Positions 24,119 to 35,793 of a DNA stretch of 64,000 nucleotides are shown one piece after another. Both the position numbers and the translations under genes were made by a program. The notes under the pieces were generated by a model, which ran no database searches, had not been told where the DNA came from, and was given only the letters and a program-made list of their open reading frames with translations. Source of the DNA: Neodiprion pinetum (taxonomy: Eukaryota; Arthropoda; Insecta; Hymenoptera; Diprionidae); the NCBI RefSeq assembly GCF_021155775.2, contig NC_060235.2, positions 1,353,501-1,417,500 of the forward strand, written 5' to 3'. Each line of letters opens with the position of its first letter. Position 1 is the stretch's first letter.

Positions 24119-26738
24119 TCTGTCCTTGGTTTCATCTTCCACTGAATGATAACCACGCGGTGATGGATACTCGCTCTTCGATCAAGCTCCTAGTCCGCCA
24201 CGCGCCCGAATAGACCGTATATTAACTAGCGTGAATGTCTCCCTCGATGCCCGGCCACTCTAACGCCACTCGGCGGCACCTTGCTTTCTAGTCAAGGTTG
24301 TGACCGAAGTGGAAAGTCCGGTGCAGGACAGGTGACATGCCACCTATACCATCGGGTCCAACATGGTGATTGTACTATTTTCTAACCCCAAGGGCATGAA
24401 GTGTCTGTCTTGTCATCTATCCATTTTTTTCCATTTTCAATTTTCCAGTCTTCACTGTGCGATCTTCGTTTTACATCCTCAATCGTCGACATCTTACACA
24501 TCATGTCCTGATAGTTTCAAAATATAGACCAGAGTTCTCATTGTTATGAAGTATGGAAATGAATCAAAACTGTCCAATTTATCGAGACACCGGGAACTCG
24601 GTGTTTGATGTGAGAGTGTGGGAACGTAGGTATTTCATTGGTTCCATGCAGGAAGAATTTCACCAAAGGATATGTGGAAATGAAACTATCAGTAGCAGAC
24701 CGCGAAAAGCTGAATCTTGGACCTAATTTACAGTCGCAACTAACAAAATTGTATTCGTGATCGTGACACCTTGCGGCGATTGAATGACGGCTGTTAGATA
24801 ATTTGAGGAATATTTTAGCGCCGGGTGCTGTGAGGTAAGGATAGTGGAGGGCATTAAATCGGTGTCAAAGTTAGGACTGTATAGTGAGGGCCTCGTCGGG
24901 TCTATTTGGTTTATAGACCTTTATCCGTAGAAATTGTCCATTAGTTACTACAAATGACCAATTAATATCTGGATATCTAAGCATGACACGAAACCGACTG
25001 CCAGCTTGCTTGTATAATAGTCAATGCGTATGCATTATTATCAACGCTCATCGTCAAAGACACACCCTGACTTCTTCGAGATTCTGGGGATTATTATTCC
25101 CAGGTAATTCACAGGTGATTGGTAGCCCTTTCTCACGAACTTTCTTCCTCATCTTCTTCTTCTCTATTTCTACGGGTTATTTCTCATTGATATTCTTGAT
25201 TTTTTGTCTTCAATTTTTTTGCTCTCGCCTGCGCGGTTATTCTTACACTTTTTACACCGTCATCGCTGGCTGTAATATACCTCGCATCGTTCGTCTCGAC
25301 TTCTCTTTGCTCTCTTCAATCGGCGCTTACGATAGTACGTTGAACGGTACCACGAATCTGTGGTTTCTGACACATGCAGCTTGTTGTAACGTGTGTAAAT
25401 ACATAAGTGGTGTAAAATCTACTTATTACCTGGATGAAACGAGAGGACTCTTGGAGATTTTTGAAAAATTTTACACTCAAGTTCGTCCATTGTAATGCTC
25501 GATCGTCGTTTCTCCGTATGCTTTCGACGACTGTATTTAATACATTCGGAGACTACGAAACCAAATACAATTTACATCACAATCATATCCTACTGTGAAG
25601 CAAAGTAAACCCGCGAGTTTTAGCCGAGAAAAACGACGTTGTCGACAAATTTTCAGGCTTAGCTTATATCGTAACGAGAGGACTCGTAAAAGTGGCGTTT
25701 TACTTTTTTTTTCTTATTCTTTTATTCTTTCACCTATCTCAAAAAACCCGCTCTCATCATGCCTGATGCCGCCGTAGGTTCGAAGAGTTGAGCTTATGGC
25801 TTACAGACTCCGTTTGTCGGTTAATACAGCTACAACAAACCGTTTATTGGAATTTAAAAAAATTATCTACCAGGTACTAAAAGTCTCTCTACAGAGCCGT
25901 TTCTTATACCCAAAACGAGCCGACGCTGCGGTTATACTTACAACGATTCGGGTCCTCGAAGCTTCTACAAAGTTTTTCCTTCATGTATAAGCACGTGGCA
26001 CCAAAGTTGTGACGGCTAGATTTGAATATAAATTATTCTCGATCCCGGGTGAATTAATCAGGTGAAAATTTATATCACCAAACCGGTGCGTCAGGAACAG
26101 GAAGACTTCATGGATCATCGAGGTTCCGATGACGGACGATCATCGTATAGAAAATCTCGGTTAACCGTAATGTTATTAATGTTCCGTCTCGGTCAATGCA
26201 GGGCATTATATACATGTATATTATACACAGAAGTGGGTAAGATTTATATACATGCATAGTTATATCCTGGCTGTGTACTTATGTACACACTTTTTCAGAT
26301 GATGGATGAATCGACGCTCTAACATACCTATAGGTTTACCTACGGTGCTTAACCGTTGAACAAAATTGGAGCACGTTCCGCGCTACGATGAGGAATGGCA
26401 TCGAGTACATACTTTACGTGTGTACATGTCTTTATGGATGATTTCGAAATCACTGCCTGGAGAGAAATTTTACCATCCGATTATACTTCGTGCAATTATT
26501 AACTCTATAAAAATGTATCAGATTAGATTTTATCGTTTTTAAACTGAAAGACAAGCAGACAACATTACAAATTGAGGGTAAAATTGATGACTCAAAGAAT
26601 TGGATGATCTATACGTTTACATGAAAAATCATGTAATATGTAAAAGAATATCAAGATCAAAATGAGAGATCAGTGTGAATTACGGGAGGCTGGATAAGCT
26701 GGGAAAATTGGAGTACCAATTTTTGATGATGCTGGTCA
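24119..26738. other. Intronic DNA without recognisable gene
   Basis: Includes an open frame of 170 codons at 24983-25495 (+). It is rich in Phe, Ser, Leu and Ile from T-rich DNA, with no domain, signal or splice context that would support it, so it is treated as chance. Confidence 0.5.
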
Positions 26739-26758
26739 GGTTAGGTTAGGTTAGGTTA
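26739..26758 (+). repeat. Interstitial TTAGG telomere-type repeat
   Basis: Three complete TTAGG units at 26741-26755, preceded by AGG and followed by TTA. TTAGG is the ancestral arthropod telomere repeat. The array is too short to be a telomere. A weaker match (GGTTTGGTTAGGTTAAG) occurs near 2255-2272. Confidence 0.7.
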
Positions 26759-26759
26759 T

Positions 26760-29567
26760 GTATAATTTTCATGGAACGTAATGTTCGCAAAATTTATTCG
26801 TGACTTTGGCAGACGTTCGGTTCAAGGTTCACATTTTTTAATCGTACTGTTTCTCCTTCTGTTTATCCTTTTCCACGAATTGCAATATCCTGCAAATACG
26901 GTCTCAGAATGAAATCAAGTCGAACGATCGAAGAACGGAAGGAAAGAAGGAAGGAAGGATTTGAGGGTCTGATTCAACGTGCTCGGTTTCTCTTCGACTC
27001 CCTTTCGGGCCCCTCGGACTTGACGGGGTCCCCGTCTCGTCCTCGTCGTTCGTTCCCTACATGGGCTGTCGGAGTAAAAAGTCGTTGGGCCTCGCCGCGG
27101 TCGGCGAAGCGATCAGGATACATTTATTTAGGGTGGAGAAAATGCTCTCTGGGAATTCTTTCGTCCCCATCATTTACGATCCCAACTTTTCGATATCCTT
27201 TATTCCTTATACATGGATGCTATCTCGAATTCGCGAACGAATCATTCCGTTGGCTTCCAAATTAAAATATTTACTCAAAACGCCTTTATTTGTGTAAAGA
27301 AAGACTTTTTGAACGGTTTTGAAATGTTTTGGACATGTTTGAGAAATTGAGTTGTTTTTTTTTTCTCTCAGAATTTCCATTTTTCCCGCGGTGTGAGAAT
27401 AGTTGTGAAAAATAAATAGCGGCAATCGATTTTTCAGAAAATTTTGCCCCTATTTCATGATACTTGACAATTATTTAATGTGCAAAAATCGTATAAAAAA
27501 CAATAATCAATATTGTACATTATAGCGTACAAAAATGTTCACGGATCCGGACGATTTTATTTCACGCCACTATTGATCAAGGGACAAAAATGATTTGGAT
27601 AATAGTTTGGATAATTCAAGTATTATATCGATTATTGGAATAATGCAACTTTGCTTAAAATTGAACCTTTAATCGTTACGCTACGATTATCGAAAAAATT
27701 CTCGTCATTACTACAAACGAACTATGCGCAGGTACTTGTATGCAAACAAATTTCAAATACGTATCCTATTCGTTATTTGTCGTGTGTTATAAACGCTTCT
27801 CGAGAGCTTGACGCGTAAACATTTACCGCTCGTTGATTGCACAACGCGGGCTGTTCGTTGTTTGTTTATATATTTTGTCGTTTTTAAAAAAATATAGGGG
27901 GTGCTTATATTCTTAGGAAATGCTTGAAGGTGTGTGCATGATTATATATGTATAACGAATGTACAATAATTCATGTAGCGTATTTGATTGCAGTGTGCAT
28001 TTAACAGTGCGGTATACATTTTCTATGCATGAAATACAGGAATACGTTATAACATCACGCGTATCTGACATTGCGTGTAATTACACATACCCATATTTAT
28101 ATATTTACTTATTTCACATTTGTTATTCAATGTATACGATCTCGCCACCTGTTTACGTTAAATCCACATTAAAAATGTGCCCAACGGTGATGTAACCAAA
28201 TATTTTCTACTCTACCTGTTCAGCTTCCGACGGTGATGCAGAGTCAAGTTTACCCCGACGACGACGGCAGGTAGGCGTAATTATTTACCTCCGCCGTCGA
28301 CGTCTCTCTATGTGTACCAATATTTGCCGTATATATAAACGATCTCGTCGGCGACAAGCCTTATTTTACCCAAACGATATTTGTGTTTATTTGTCTTTAT
28401 TTTCTTTCACCAACTTCTTCCCCCCTCCCTCCCTTTTACAGTTCCGCGGTCGTTAGTTAATTCTTACGAAATAATTTCACCGCGAACGAAACTGCTGCAG
28501 GTTCTGTGACAGGTAAATACCACAGGTCCTTGTTACCGTAACGTTGAGATCGAAAAAATTCTTTTTCTCTCGCCTCGAATCCACCATTTCGAATTGATCA
28601 GGTGCAGCGTTGCAACACAGTGAGTTGAAAAAAAAAGTTCTCAACGATTAATAAATAGTTCTGATGCATTAACGCGTTAAAAAAAAATACATCCTTTCAC
28701 TTTTCAATCCGATTCATTAAAAATAAGAGATCCATGTAATCGACTCGCAATTCTTTTCCCCTACCACTCTTATTTCGAGATCAGATTCGTTGTCGTACAT
28801 ACCGGTTAATTATTGCACGTACAGCGTGTATCGCAGACTATTCAAAGATCGGAAAAAAAAGAAAAAATCCCCCGGCATCGGAGCGGCGAAGATCGGTTAT
28901 CGTTGATGGGCGATCGGTGATCGCTGGATCTCAGCCGTGGGTCGCTCGGTACTAAGCTATCGATCAACCTCGGATCGTCAAGAGGTCACCGAGTGATCTC
29001 GCAGCTGTTTACCAGCGTTGGTGTACCTACAGAGTCATCGATCTATCGGAACGGCTCTGCCCTCTTCGATCAAAGAGTAAGTAGGCTGCATATGCCGATA
29101 ATCGAGGATCGGAGCTGCGGGGCTACGATGGTATAATAAAAATTCATATGGATCTTCTCGATCCCGCCGGCTCGTGATCCGTCATAATAATACGTCACAT
29201 CGTATTAATAACGATGCGATGATGATGATGATCATTGTTACAGGTAGTCCGGACGCTTTATAGTTGGCCTGATTCTAGTTGTTTCTCACTCTCTCTCTCT
29301 CTCTCTCGCTATCTTTTCTCAGAATTGTTGCCTGATTTGGCTGGGTTGTTTTTTTTTTTATATATATATATCATTACATATACCGAAACTTCCTCGCTTT
29401 AGTTCTAGTTTTTCGATTTCGGATCTTCACGCATTTAAGACTAATGCGTAACGGACCTTTTTGCACGGTAGTAGGATTGAAAAATTGTACGGAGAAAAGG
29501 AAGATGAATTTGAACTTTTACGATGGCCCAGATTATAACTTAATGGATGTATAATGTAAGACATATT
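26760..29567. other. Intronic DNA without recognisable gene
   Basis: AT-rich, with one more GC-rich patch at 28880-29080 dense in GATCG words and closed by AGAGTAAGTAGG. That patch could be a non-coding first exon with a splice donor, but no start site can be shown. A CT array lies at about 29287-29308 and a GATGAT run at about 29215-29232. Confidence 0.4.
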
Positions 29568-29989
29568 TACAGTCAGGTCAGAAATTATGCCAGACTTAAA
29601 TTTTGGATAACAATATTATATTTTTCTTTTTGACGAATAAAAAATTTATTTTCTCTTAATTATAACGATTGTACAAATGGTTTTTTACAAACTGTGTAAA
29701 AAATCTGTCCGGAATAATTTTCGGGGCCGAATTTATTTTCGAGTGAAAATTGTTTTTTTTTTTTTTTGTTATGAAATAATAGTAGAACAGTGAGGCTCTT
29801 TATCTGTATTATAAAATCAGTAATTCGTAATACATTTCTAGTGTTGCAAATTTTTTTTTACCGTTTCGCAGGGACGATTTCAATTATATTACAGGTATAT
29901 TAAACTTGATCAGCCTCGTAAGTTGCACATTTCGAACCTTCGTTCAGCTGCGCATGTTCTCGTTTCGACAGACTTTAGACCTGACTGTA
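29568..29989. mobile_element. Tc1/mariner-like MITE (about 420 bp)
   Basis: Starts TACAGTCAGGTC and ends GACCTGACTGTA, so the terminal inverted repeat is CAGTCAGGTC flanked by TA on both sides. That is the target duplication of the IS630/Tc1/mariner superfamily. A further 6-8 bases pair loosely inward. The inside is AT-rich with a T-run and no transposase. Superfamily is inferred from the TA flank and terminal CAGT only. Confidence 0.65.
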
Positions 29990-30368
29990 CATCCCTGGAT
30001 CCTTAACACGTCCCGCGATGACGAAATGTCCATGCGGTCGCTTTCATTTTGCCGGATATGATGAATAACAGATCATATTATACTCCGGCTGAGTTATGTT
30101 CGTGAATTATTTTTGCGAACACTCTATGCGGGTTTACAGCGTGAAGAATAATCATCGCCACGAAGTCACCCAGACACTGTATGCCTGTTCTGTTCATCTC
30201 GTCGGGAGTTGCCAATTAAGTATAAAACGCGAGAAACGTAGGCCAGGGGTCATAACGTATAAGTTTTAATTGCACGATCGAACCGCGGGGCAGCGATCGA
30301 ACGTTGATCGGCAACTTCGCACCGTTTAAATGTATAACTTTGCCGAGTATATTCAACGCGCGTATATG

Positions 30369-31001
30369 GGCCATTCCAGCCCGAATCAGTAAACGGTTGA
30401 CAGCGACATTTTTTAATTTCACCAAGGATTTTTCCTACCTTGGTACGGTCTCTGAAAGAATCTAAAAAAATTTTCACATTTTTTTAATCACTCGTCTTAA
30501 CCCTGTGATTTTTTTAAATCTACCTTAAAAACATCCAAACTGATATTATGAAACTAGAAAAAAAGAAATAAACATTTCGTTTCTAAAACGAAATATTTTT
30601 ACGCAAGATTCAGAGTGAGACTTCGTTTTTTTTCTAGTTTTGAATCGTTTTCTTTAGTTTCATACCCGTCGAAAATCTATGATAATACGTACCGCATCTC
30701 CGATTTGATTACTGATTTTTTTCAATTGATTTTCTGGTTCTAAAATACAATCCCGATTTTTTTGCAAATTTTTATAATAAATTTGTAACAGGTATGAAAA
30801 TAGAAAAAACGATCTAAAAACTTGGAAATAAACGAGGTGTTTTTGAGATGGGTTTCAAAAATCATAGGGTAAAGACGAGTGATTAAAAATGTGTGAAAAT
30901 TTTTTAGAAGCTTTTCAGTGAACGTACTAGCGTAAAAAAAATTCTTGAGGTAATTCAAAAATGTCATGATCAACCGTTTACTGAGTTGGCGTGGAATGGC
31001 C
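30369..31001. mobile_element. Fold-back MITE with about 150-bp inverted repeats (GGCCATTCCA)
   Basis: The left end GGCCATTCCAGCCCGAATCA then GTAAACGGTTGACAGCGACA matches the reverse complement of the right end (GGCCATTCCACGCCAACTCA then GTAAACGGTTGATCATGACA). The match continues inward through CTAAAAAAATTTTCACA, TTTTTTAATCACTCGTCTT and ACCCTGTGATTTTT on the left with near-identical counterparts on the right. A secondary, smaller inverted repeat (CTAGAAAAAAAG against TTTTTTTTCTAG) sits inside. A TA microsatellite flanks the right end. There is no coding capacity. Confidence 0.85.
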
Positions 31002-31486
31002 TGTATATATATATATATATATATAATATATACCTGTGAGCCGGTATGGGCACAAGGTGTTAAACCATAAGCGAAAAACCATTAACGAACACTTGTTCGC
31101 GGTCCATAACTCGACGGCCGTCGTTATGCGTAGTTACAAGGTACGCGAACCAATTGCGTTAAAATCGTACGCGTACGGTCGAAAAATATACGCAATATTA
31201 TTTTTCCCCGAACGTTAATCTGCCATCGAGTTGCAAAGAAAGAAGAGTTACGTTCGTTCTTGTCTTCATTTTTGTCAGAAGAATCTCACCGGTCCAAACC
31301 CAAATCGATGGTTGCCCCGTTATTGACGATCTTTGTCGCGGCTTCTGGTTCAGCCGCTTCCGTTTTTTCTCGTCCTTCTTCTTTTTTCTGTTTTTTTCCC
31401 TTCTTTTGACTCTATAATTTATCGCCCAGAGAAATCTATCGCGCGTTACGCTTCGACTGTAGTCTTTGTGCTGTCTTCAAAGCAAA

Positions 31487-31487
<1 letters not shown>

Positions 31488-31540
<53 letters not shown>
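31488..31540. repeat. (GA)n microsatellite
   Basis: A nearly pure AGAGAG array with two interruptions (AAAG and ATAG). It gives the Arg-Glu repeats of a false frame. Confidence 0.95.
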
Positions 31541-32680
31541 GATGAAAAATTAATTCAATTGCCCATTTCAATTGTATTTCAATTCAACAATCAAATTTCT
31601 GTTGAAAATAATCCACAATTCTAGATCTGATTTTTTTCAGTCAAATTCAGGCCTCTTACAGTTAGAAAAAGAACCCTTCCCCCGAAAAAAAAAATTAGGG
31701 AGCCTTACAACAATTACTGATTGGGAATAATGAAGATTATAATTATCCTTATTATAAAAATCCTTTAATTTTAATTACCTAAACGGGTCAGTTAAAATTT
31801 GAACCCCTGATATTGAATAATAAAAAAATTGTACATTTTTTTTTGTATATATAGCCATTTTTTTTTCTTCTATTGTATTGTTTTTAGTATACTTGAATTT
31901 AATTTTTGACTACGTTAACCACTTGATACTTTGAAGTAAACTTTTAATTTGTTCTAAAAAAAATTTCAAGTAAGAATGTTCGAGTAAGTGATTTTACAGA
32001 AATTTGGTGAGTAAGGGTTAAAAATGAAGTTCAAATCTAGTCATTGAAATGGAAAGTAGATACTCACAGCAGTTTATTATCAATAACCAGGCGATCGATT
32101 TCAGTAAATCATTCGATTTGGCTGTTGGTTTTTTTTCCTTTCTATTTCGTCTCGTTATTTCGCACGCTCGTCGGTGACGATGAGAAAGAATACAACGATC
32201 GTTACACCGATATTGCATCACGGCCTTGTCCTGCGGATGTCTAGGCGCGCAACCTTTCTCGCTGAATGAATACCTGCTTCTTGTATCGTATGGATACGTG
32301 CTTTACGAGTGTGGATTATACAAATGGAAAATAGACACAGTGAGTTGGGCATCGGTGTACCGTTCGATCGGGATTATGGCCGAGCTCCGGATCCTTTTAT
32401 AACGACGTTTCTATACTTAGTTATGTATATATATATATATGTATACACCATTGACGGGGGCTTCCTTCCTCCTTATCGCCGCCGCCGCCGCCGCTGTTGC
32501 ACGAGGCTCCAGATTGTGAGATTTCATTCTGCAAACCTGCAATTTGCGAAATTGACGGGCAATTTGTACGACCGGTAATTGTGACACGATCAAACGGATA
32601 CTCGTTATGAATGACTCTGCGTATCTATAGGTACATGTCCAAGTCATTATCAATTCCTCAAAACTTTACGCCGACGCGGG

Positions 32681-33329
32681 GGCGGGGTTGAAGTTTCGAA
32701 TTTGAAAAGTTCCGAGGGCGCCTAATTTTGAATTATTTGCTGGCGAAACTTGTAGTTGAGAAATAAAACTTTGAAGAAATAACAGAGTTTCGAATGGTCG
32801 GAAAGCCGATGGCTCAAGATTCCGAAAATTTATGCTGCGACAGAGCAAAGTTCCGAAAAGTAAAGTTCCGATAGAATAAAGTTCGGAAAAATAAAGTTTT
32901 GATAGAGTAAAATTTCGAACACACAGTGTAGTTTAATCGACGAGTGGGTGTAAAAAATGAGAAAAGCCGAAAATCAGAAAGATCAGGATTCAAAACGTAA
33001 AAATATTCAAAATCCAAAATGAAGAAAGATCAAAGAGGTGACGTTTCGCCAAGTCAGAAATTCAGGGGACTGAAAATCTTCGATCACTCGGAATTTTGGT
33101 GCTTCAAATTTTCAAATTTTCTCATTCTCGCACTTTCCGAACTTTGACTTGTCCGAATTAAGCCCTTTCGGCATTTTGTCCTTTCGGTACTTTGAGCGTC
33201 GGGTTTTGGATCATTCGAAGCTTTGATGTTTCGTCAAAGTGTGACTTCTTCACTTCAAGTTTCACCACAAAAAGATCGGAATTCGGTGCTTCCGGAACTT
33301 TTGCAATTCGGAATTTCCACTCCGCCCCG
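32681..33329. mobile_element. MITE, GGCGGGGTT family, copy 1 (about 650 bp)
   Basis: Left end GGCGGGGTTGAAGTTTCGAA then TTTGAAAAGTTCCGAGGGC. Right end in reverse complement TCGGGGCGGAGTGGAAATTC then CGAATTGCAAAAGTTCCGGA. The inner part aligns with the 35294-35793 copy (GTAGTTTAATCGACGAGTG, ATGAGAAAAGCCGAAAATCA, CAGGATTC, CGTAAAAATAT). Short units of the type AAAGTTCCGATAGAATA recur at 32830-32915, and their complements (CTTTGAACTTT-like words) recur at 33130-33200, so the arms themselves look built of microrepeats. No protein is seen. Confidence 0.8.
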
Positions 33330-33792
33330 ACAACGCGAATTTTTTGTCGCCTTTGTAAAATGCGATTGATTGGAGTTCGATCTATTTTCTGCGGACGAGT
33401 AGATTCTCCAACTTTTAATTGTATCGCTCACCTGTTATAGAACGCGTTTATTATCCTCGCAACTCCGAGGCATATAAGAGAATCCAGCCTGCACTGGATA
33501 CGAGGAACGGTGAATGCTAATGAGCGTTTATACTCCGTTAAAAACCAGAGGCTTACAGCATTACATATGTGCTGGCTGCAGCTGTGGAACGTGCCGGTTG
33601 TAATTGTCCGACTTATGACACACGTATTTACGCGATACACAATGCGTGATATAATGATAATTCGCCAAGTGATTATGTCTGGTTATACGGGTGGATGAAT
33701 GAAAGAATTGAAAAACAAAATTAGAAAAACTGTTCAATTTACGCTGAATGATGATACGCAGTTTTTCAAATTATCGTGACTTTTATTGATTG

Positions 33793-33821
33793 TTTTTTTT
33801 TTTTTTTTTTTTTTTTTTTTT
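33793..33821. repeat. Poly-T tract
   Basis: A run of about 29 T. It could be the A-tail of a minus-strand retroposed sequence, but nothing recognisable precedes it on the complementary strand. Confidence 0.9.
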
Positions 33822-34385
33822 GGAGCGGGGGATTGTTGAAAAAAAAATACGCCAAATTTTTTAAGTACATACAGTGGTGCGTAATTTTTTCTTTTCACTT
33901 GATTAAACTTGTTCATTTTTCCTGTTATTTTGCCAGTGTAATTTAAAAAAAAACACGTGACAATTTGCAACGAAGGATGCAGCGATGCGAAATTTTTAAT
34001 TTCCATTTTACACGGCAAAACCTGCGTACCAGCGTATAATGCATAATTCTTGCAACTCCGATCGCCAGCCACCCTTGCCTTATAGACGCGGGCATGCGAC
34101 GATACCGTCTAAGGCAATTAACCGCTCGGCTATCCGTATCGATGCTCGTAAAGTTATTTTCTGAAAGCCTTAAGACCGGCGGAATTCCGCGGAATAAAAT
34201 ATTGATCGATAATTATTATCGCTTCTAGGCGCTGGGTGTGTATCTATAGGTACGTAAACATGTATCCATACATGATATAATGTAGTATGTAAAGCGGCGA
34301 CAGTAACCCACGTTGTCGAGTTACGTTTTTAAATTTCGTTGAAAATTCCGATTAGGTAGTTGCGATATGCGCAAGGATCCATGTT

Positions 34386-34432
34386 GGGGGGGAGGGGGGG
34401 GGGGGGGGGGGGGATTTTTTTTTTTTTTTTTT
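34386..34432. repeat. G-tract joined to T-tract
   Basis: Nearly thirty G (one A interruption) run directly into about nineteen T. Such a pure G-run can form quadruplexes and is also a common place for sequencing or assembly error. Confidence 0.9.
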
Positions 34433-35293
34433 CATAAAAGAACTCTGTCTCTAGTTCATTTACTCGTACGTTTATTTAATTTTTTTCTAAATATTTTTTC
34501 CCTTCGCAATAAATAGCACAATTATTGAATTCACCTACGTCCTACGAAATGAACGAAAAGTGAGTGACCGAAAGAGAAGAATGAAGTAATAATTTATCGC
34601 AAATAATGTTACGGAAAAGACGGGACGAAAACCCAAGTACAGCATGGAGTGAAAAAAATAAAAAAAAAAAATGATGCGATCCACGCCGAGCTCGTTCACC
34701 AGATTGCGTTTACCACACAGCATATACATAATTCCTGTACATTACGTACCTGTGTACCAATCTACCTCCCTCTATACGTATATAACCCATTCGAACGAGT
34801 CGCGCAAGCTGCTCCCGCAATATCGAAAGGGTAATTAATTACGGAACAGGCGTGCATATCTTCCGACATCTGCAGCCGAGAGCTGCTTTACATTGTGACC
34901 GTGTGCGGTGCGTGGGTGCAGCAAAGCGGCGCGAACGTGTGCATCTCGTGTGTGTATGTATTCTATACTATACGTTATATATTTCCGAGAGACTGCGGAT
35001 CCGCTTCTCGTTTATTCGCGGCTCTGCGTTGTACGTATGCATGTGTAAAAGCATGACCAAAGAGCCGCGACGCGACTCGAAGCGACGTCCAGGCTGATCT
35101 CTGTAATGTAATAAGTCTTGTAATGACAGATCTGAGCTAACGAACGACTTTAAAACCCCGGTCAAGAAGCCTCGCGGATTTGTGCTGCAGGGTTTGATGT
35201 AGATGCACGATTAAAGTTTTTTTTTGCGGTAATTGGAAGTATAGGTATGTTATAATTGTAGGCTGGTATGGTGGTAGATAATTGTGCTAGCGT

Positions 35294-35793
35294 GGCGGGG
35301 TATTAAGTTCTGAAAGTGCCTAATTCCGAATTATTTGGAGGCGACACTTGAAGTATGGAAATCGAACTGTTAGAAAATAACAAAGTTTCGAATGGTAAAG
35401 TTTCGATAGTGTAAACTTCCGGAAATTAAAACATACTCACATAGCGTAGTTTAATCAACGAGTGGGTGTGAAAAATGAGAAAAACTGAAAATCAGAATGA
35501 CCAGGATTCTGAACGTAAAAATATCGAAAACCCAAAACAAGGGAAGATCAAAGTGGTGAAATTTCACCAAGCCAGAAATTCACAGAATTGAAAATGTATC
35601 ATTCGGAATTCTCATTTTTCCGATTTTTTAATTTTCTCATTCTCGCACTTTTGGAACTTTGAGCGTCGGGTTTCGGTTCATTCGAAATTTTGATGTTTCG
35701 TCATAGTTCGATTTCTTTACTTCAAGTTTCGCAACCAAAAAATTCGGAATTTGGCGGTTTCGGAAGTTTTCAAATTGGGAATTTCAACCCCGC
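35294..35793. mobile_element. MITE, GGCGGGGTT family, copy 2 (about 500 bp)
   Basis: Begins GGCGGGGTATTAAGTTCTGA and ends AATTTCAACCCCGCC. It shares with copy 1 the order AATTATTTG..GGCGA.ACTTG, GTTTCGAATGG, GTAGTTTAATCAACGAGTGG, ATGAGAAAAACTGAAAATCA, CAAGCCAGAAATTC and TTGAGCGTCGGGTTT. It is shorter than copy 1 by internal deletions, mainly in the microrepeat parts. The two copies are 2.6 kb apart in the same orientation. Confidence 0.8.

Noticed and set aside
24983..25495. 170-codon open frame (+)
   Set aside because: Composition follows T-rich DNA, no domain or splice context, no recognisable similarity.
28441..28512. Good polypyrimidine acceptor (CCCTCCCTCCCTTTTACAG) followed by moderately GC-rich DNA
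   Set aside because: The frame continuing from exon A meets a stop before a usable donor, so no coding exon is supported.
32008..32016. Strong-looking donor GTGAGTAAGG preceded by TTTTACAG
   Set aside because: Only seven bases would separate acceptor and donor, too short for a credible exon.
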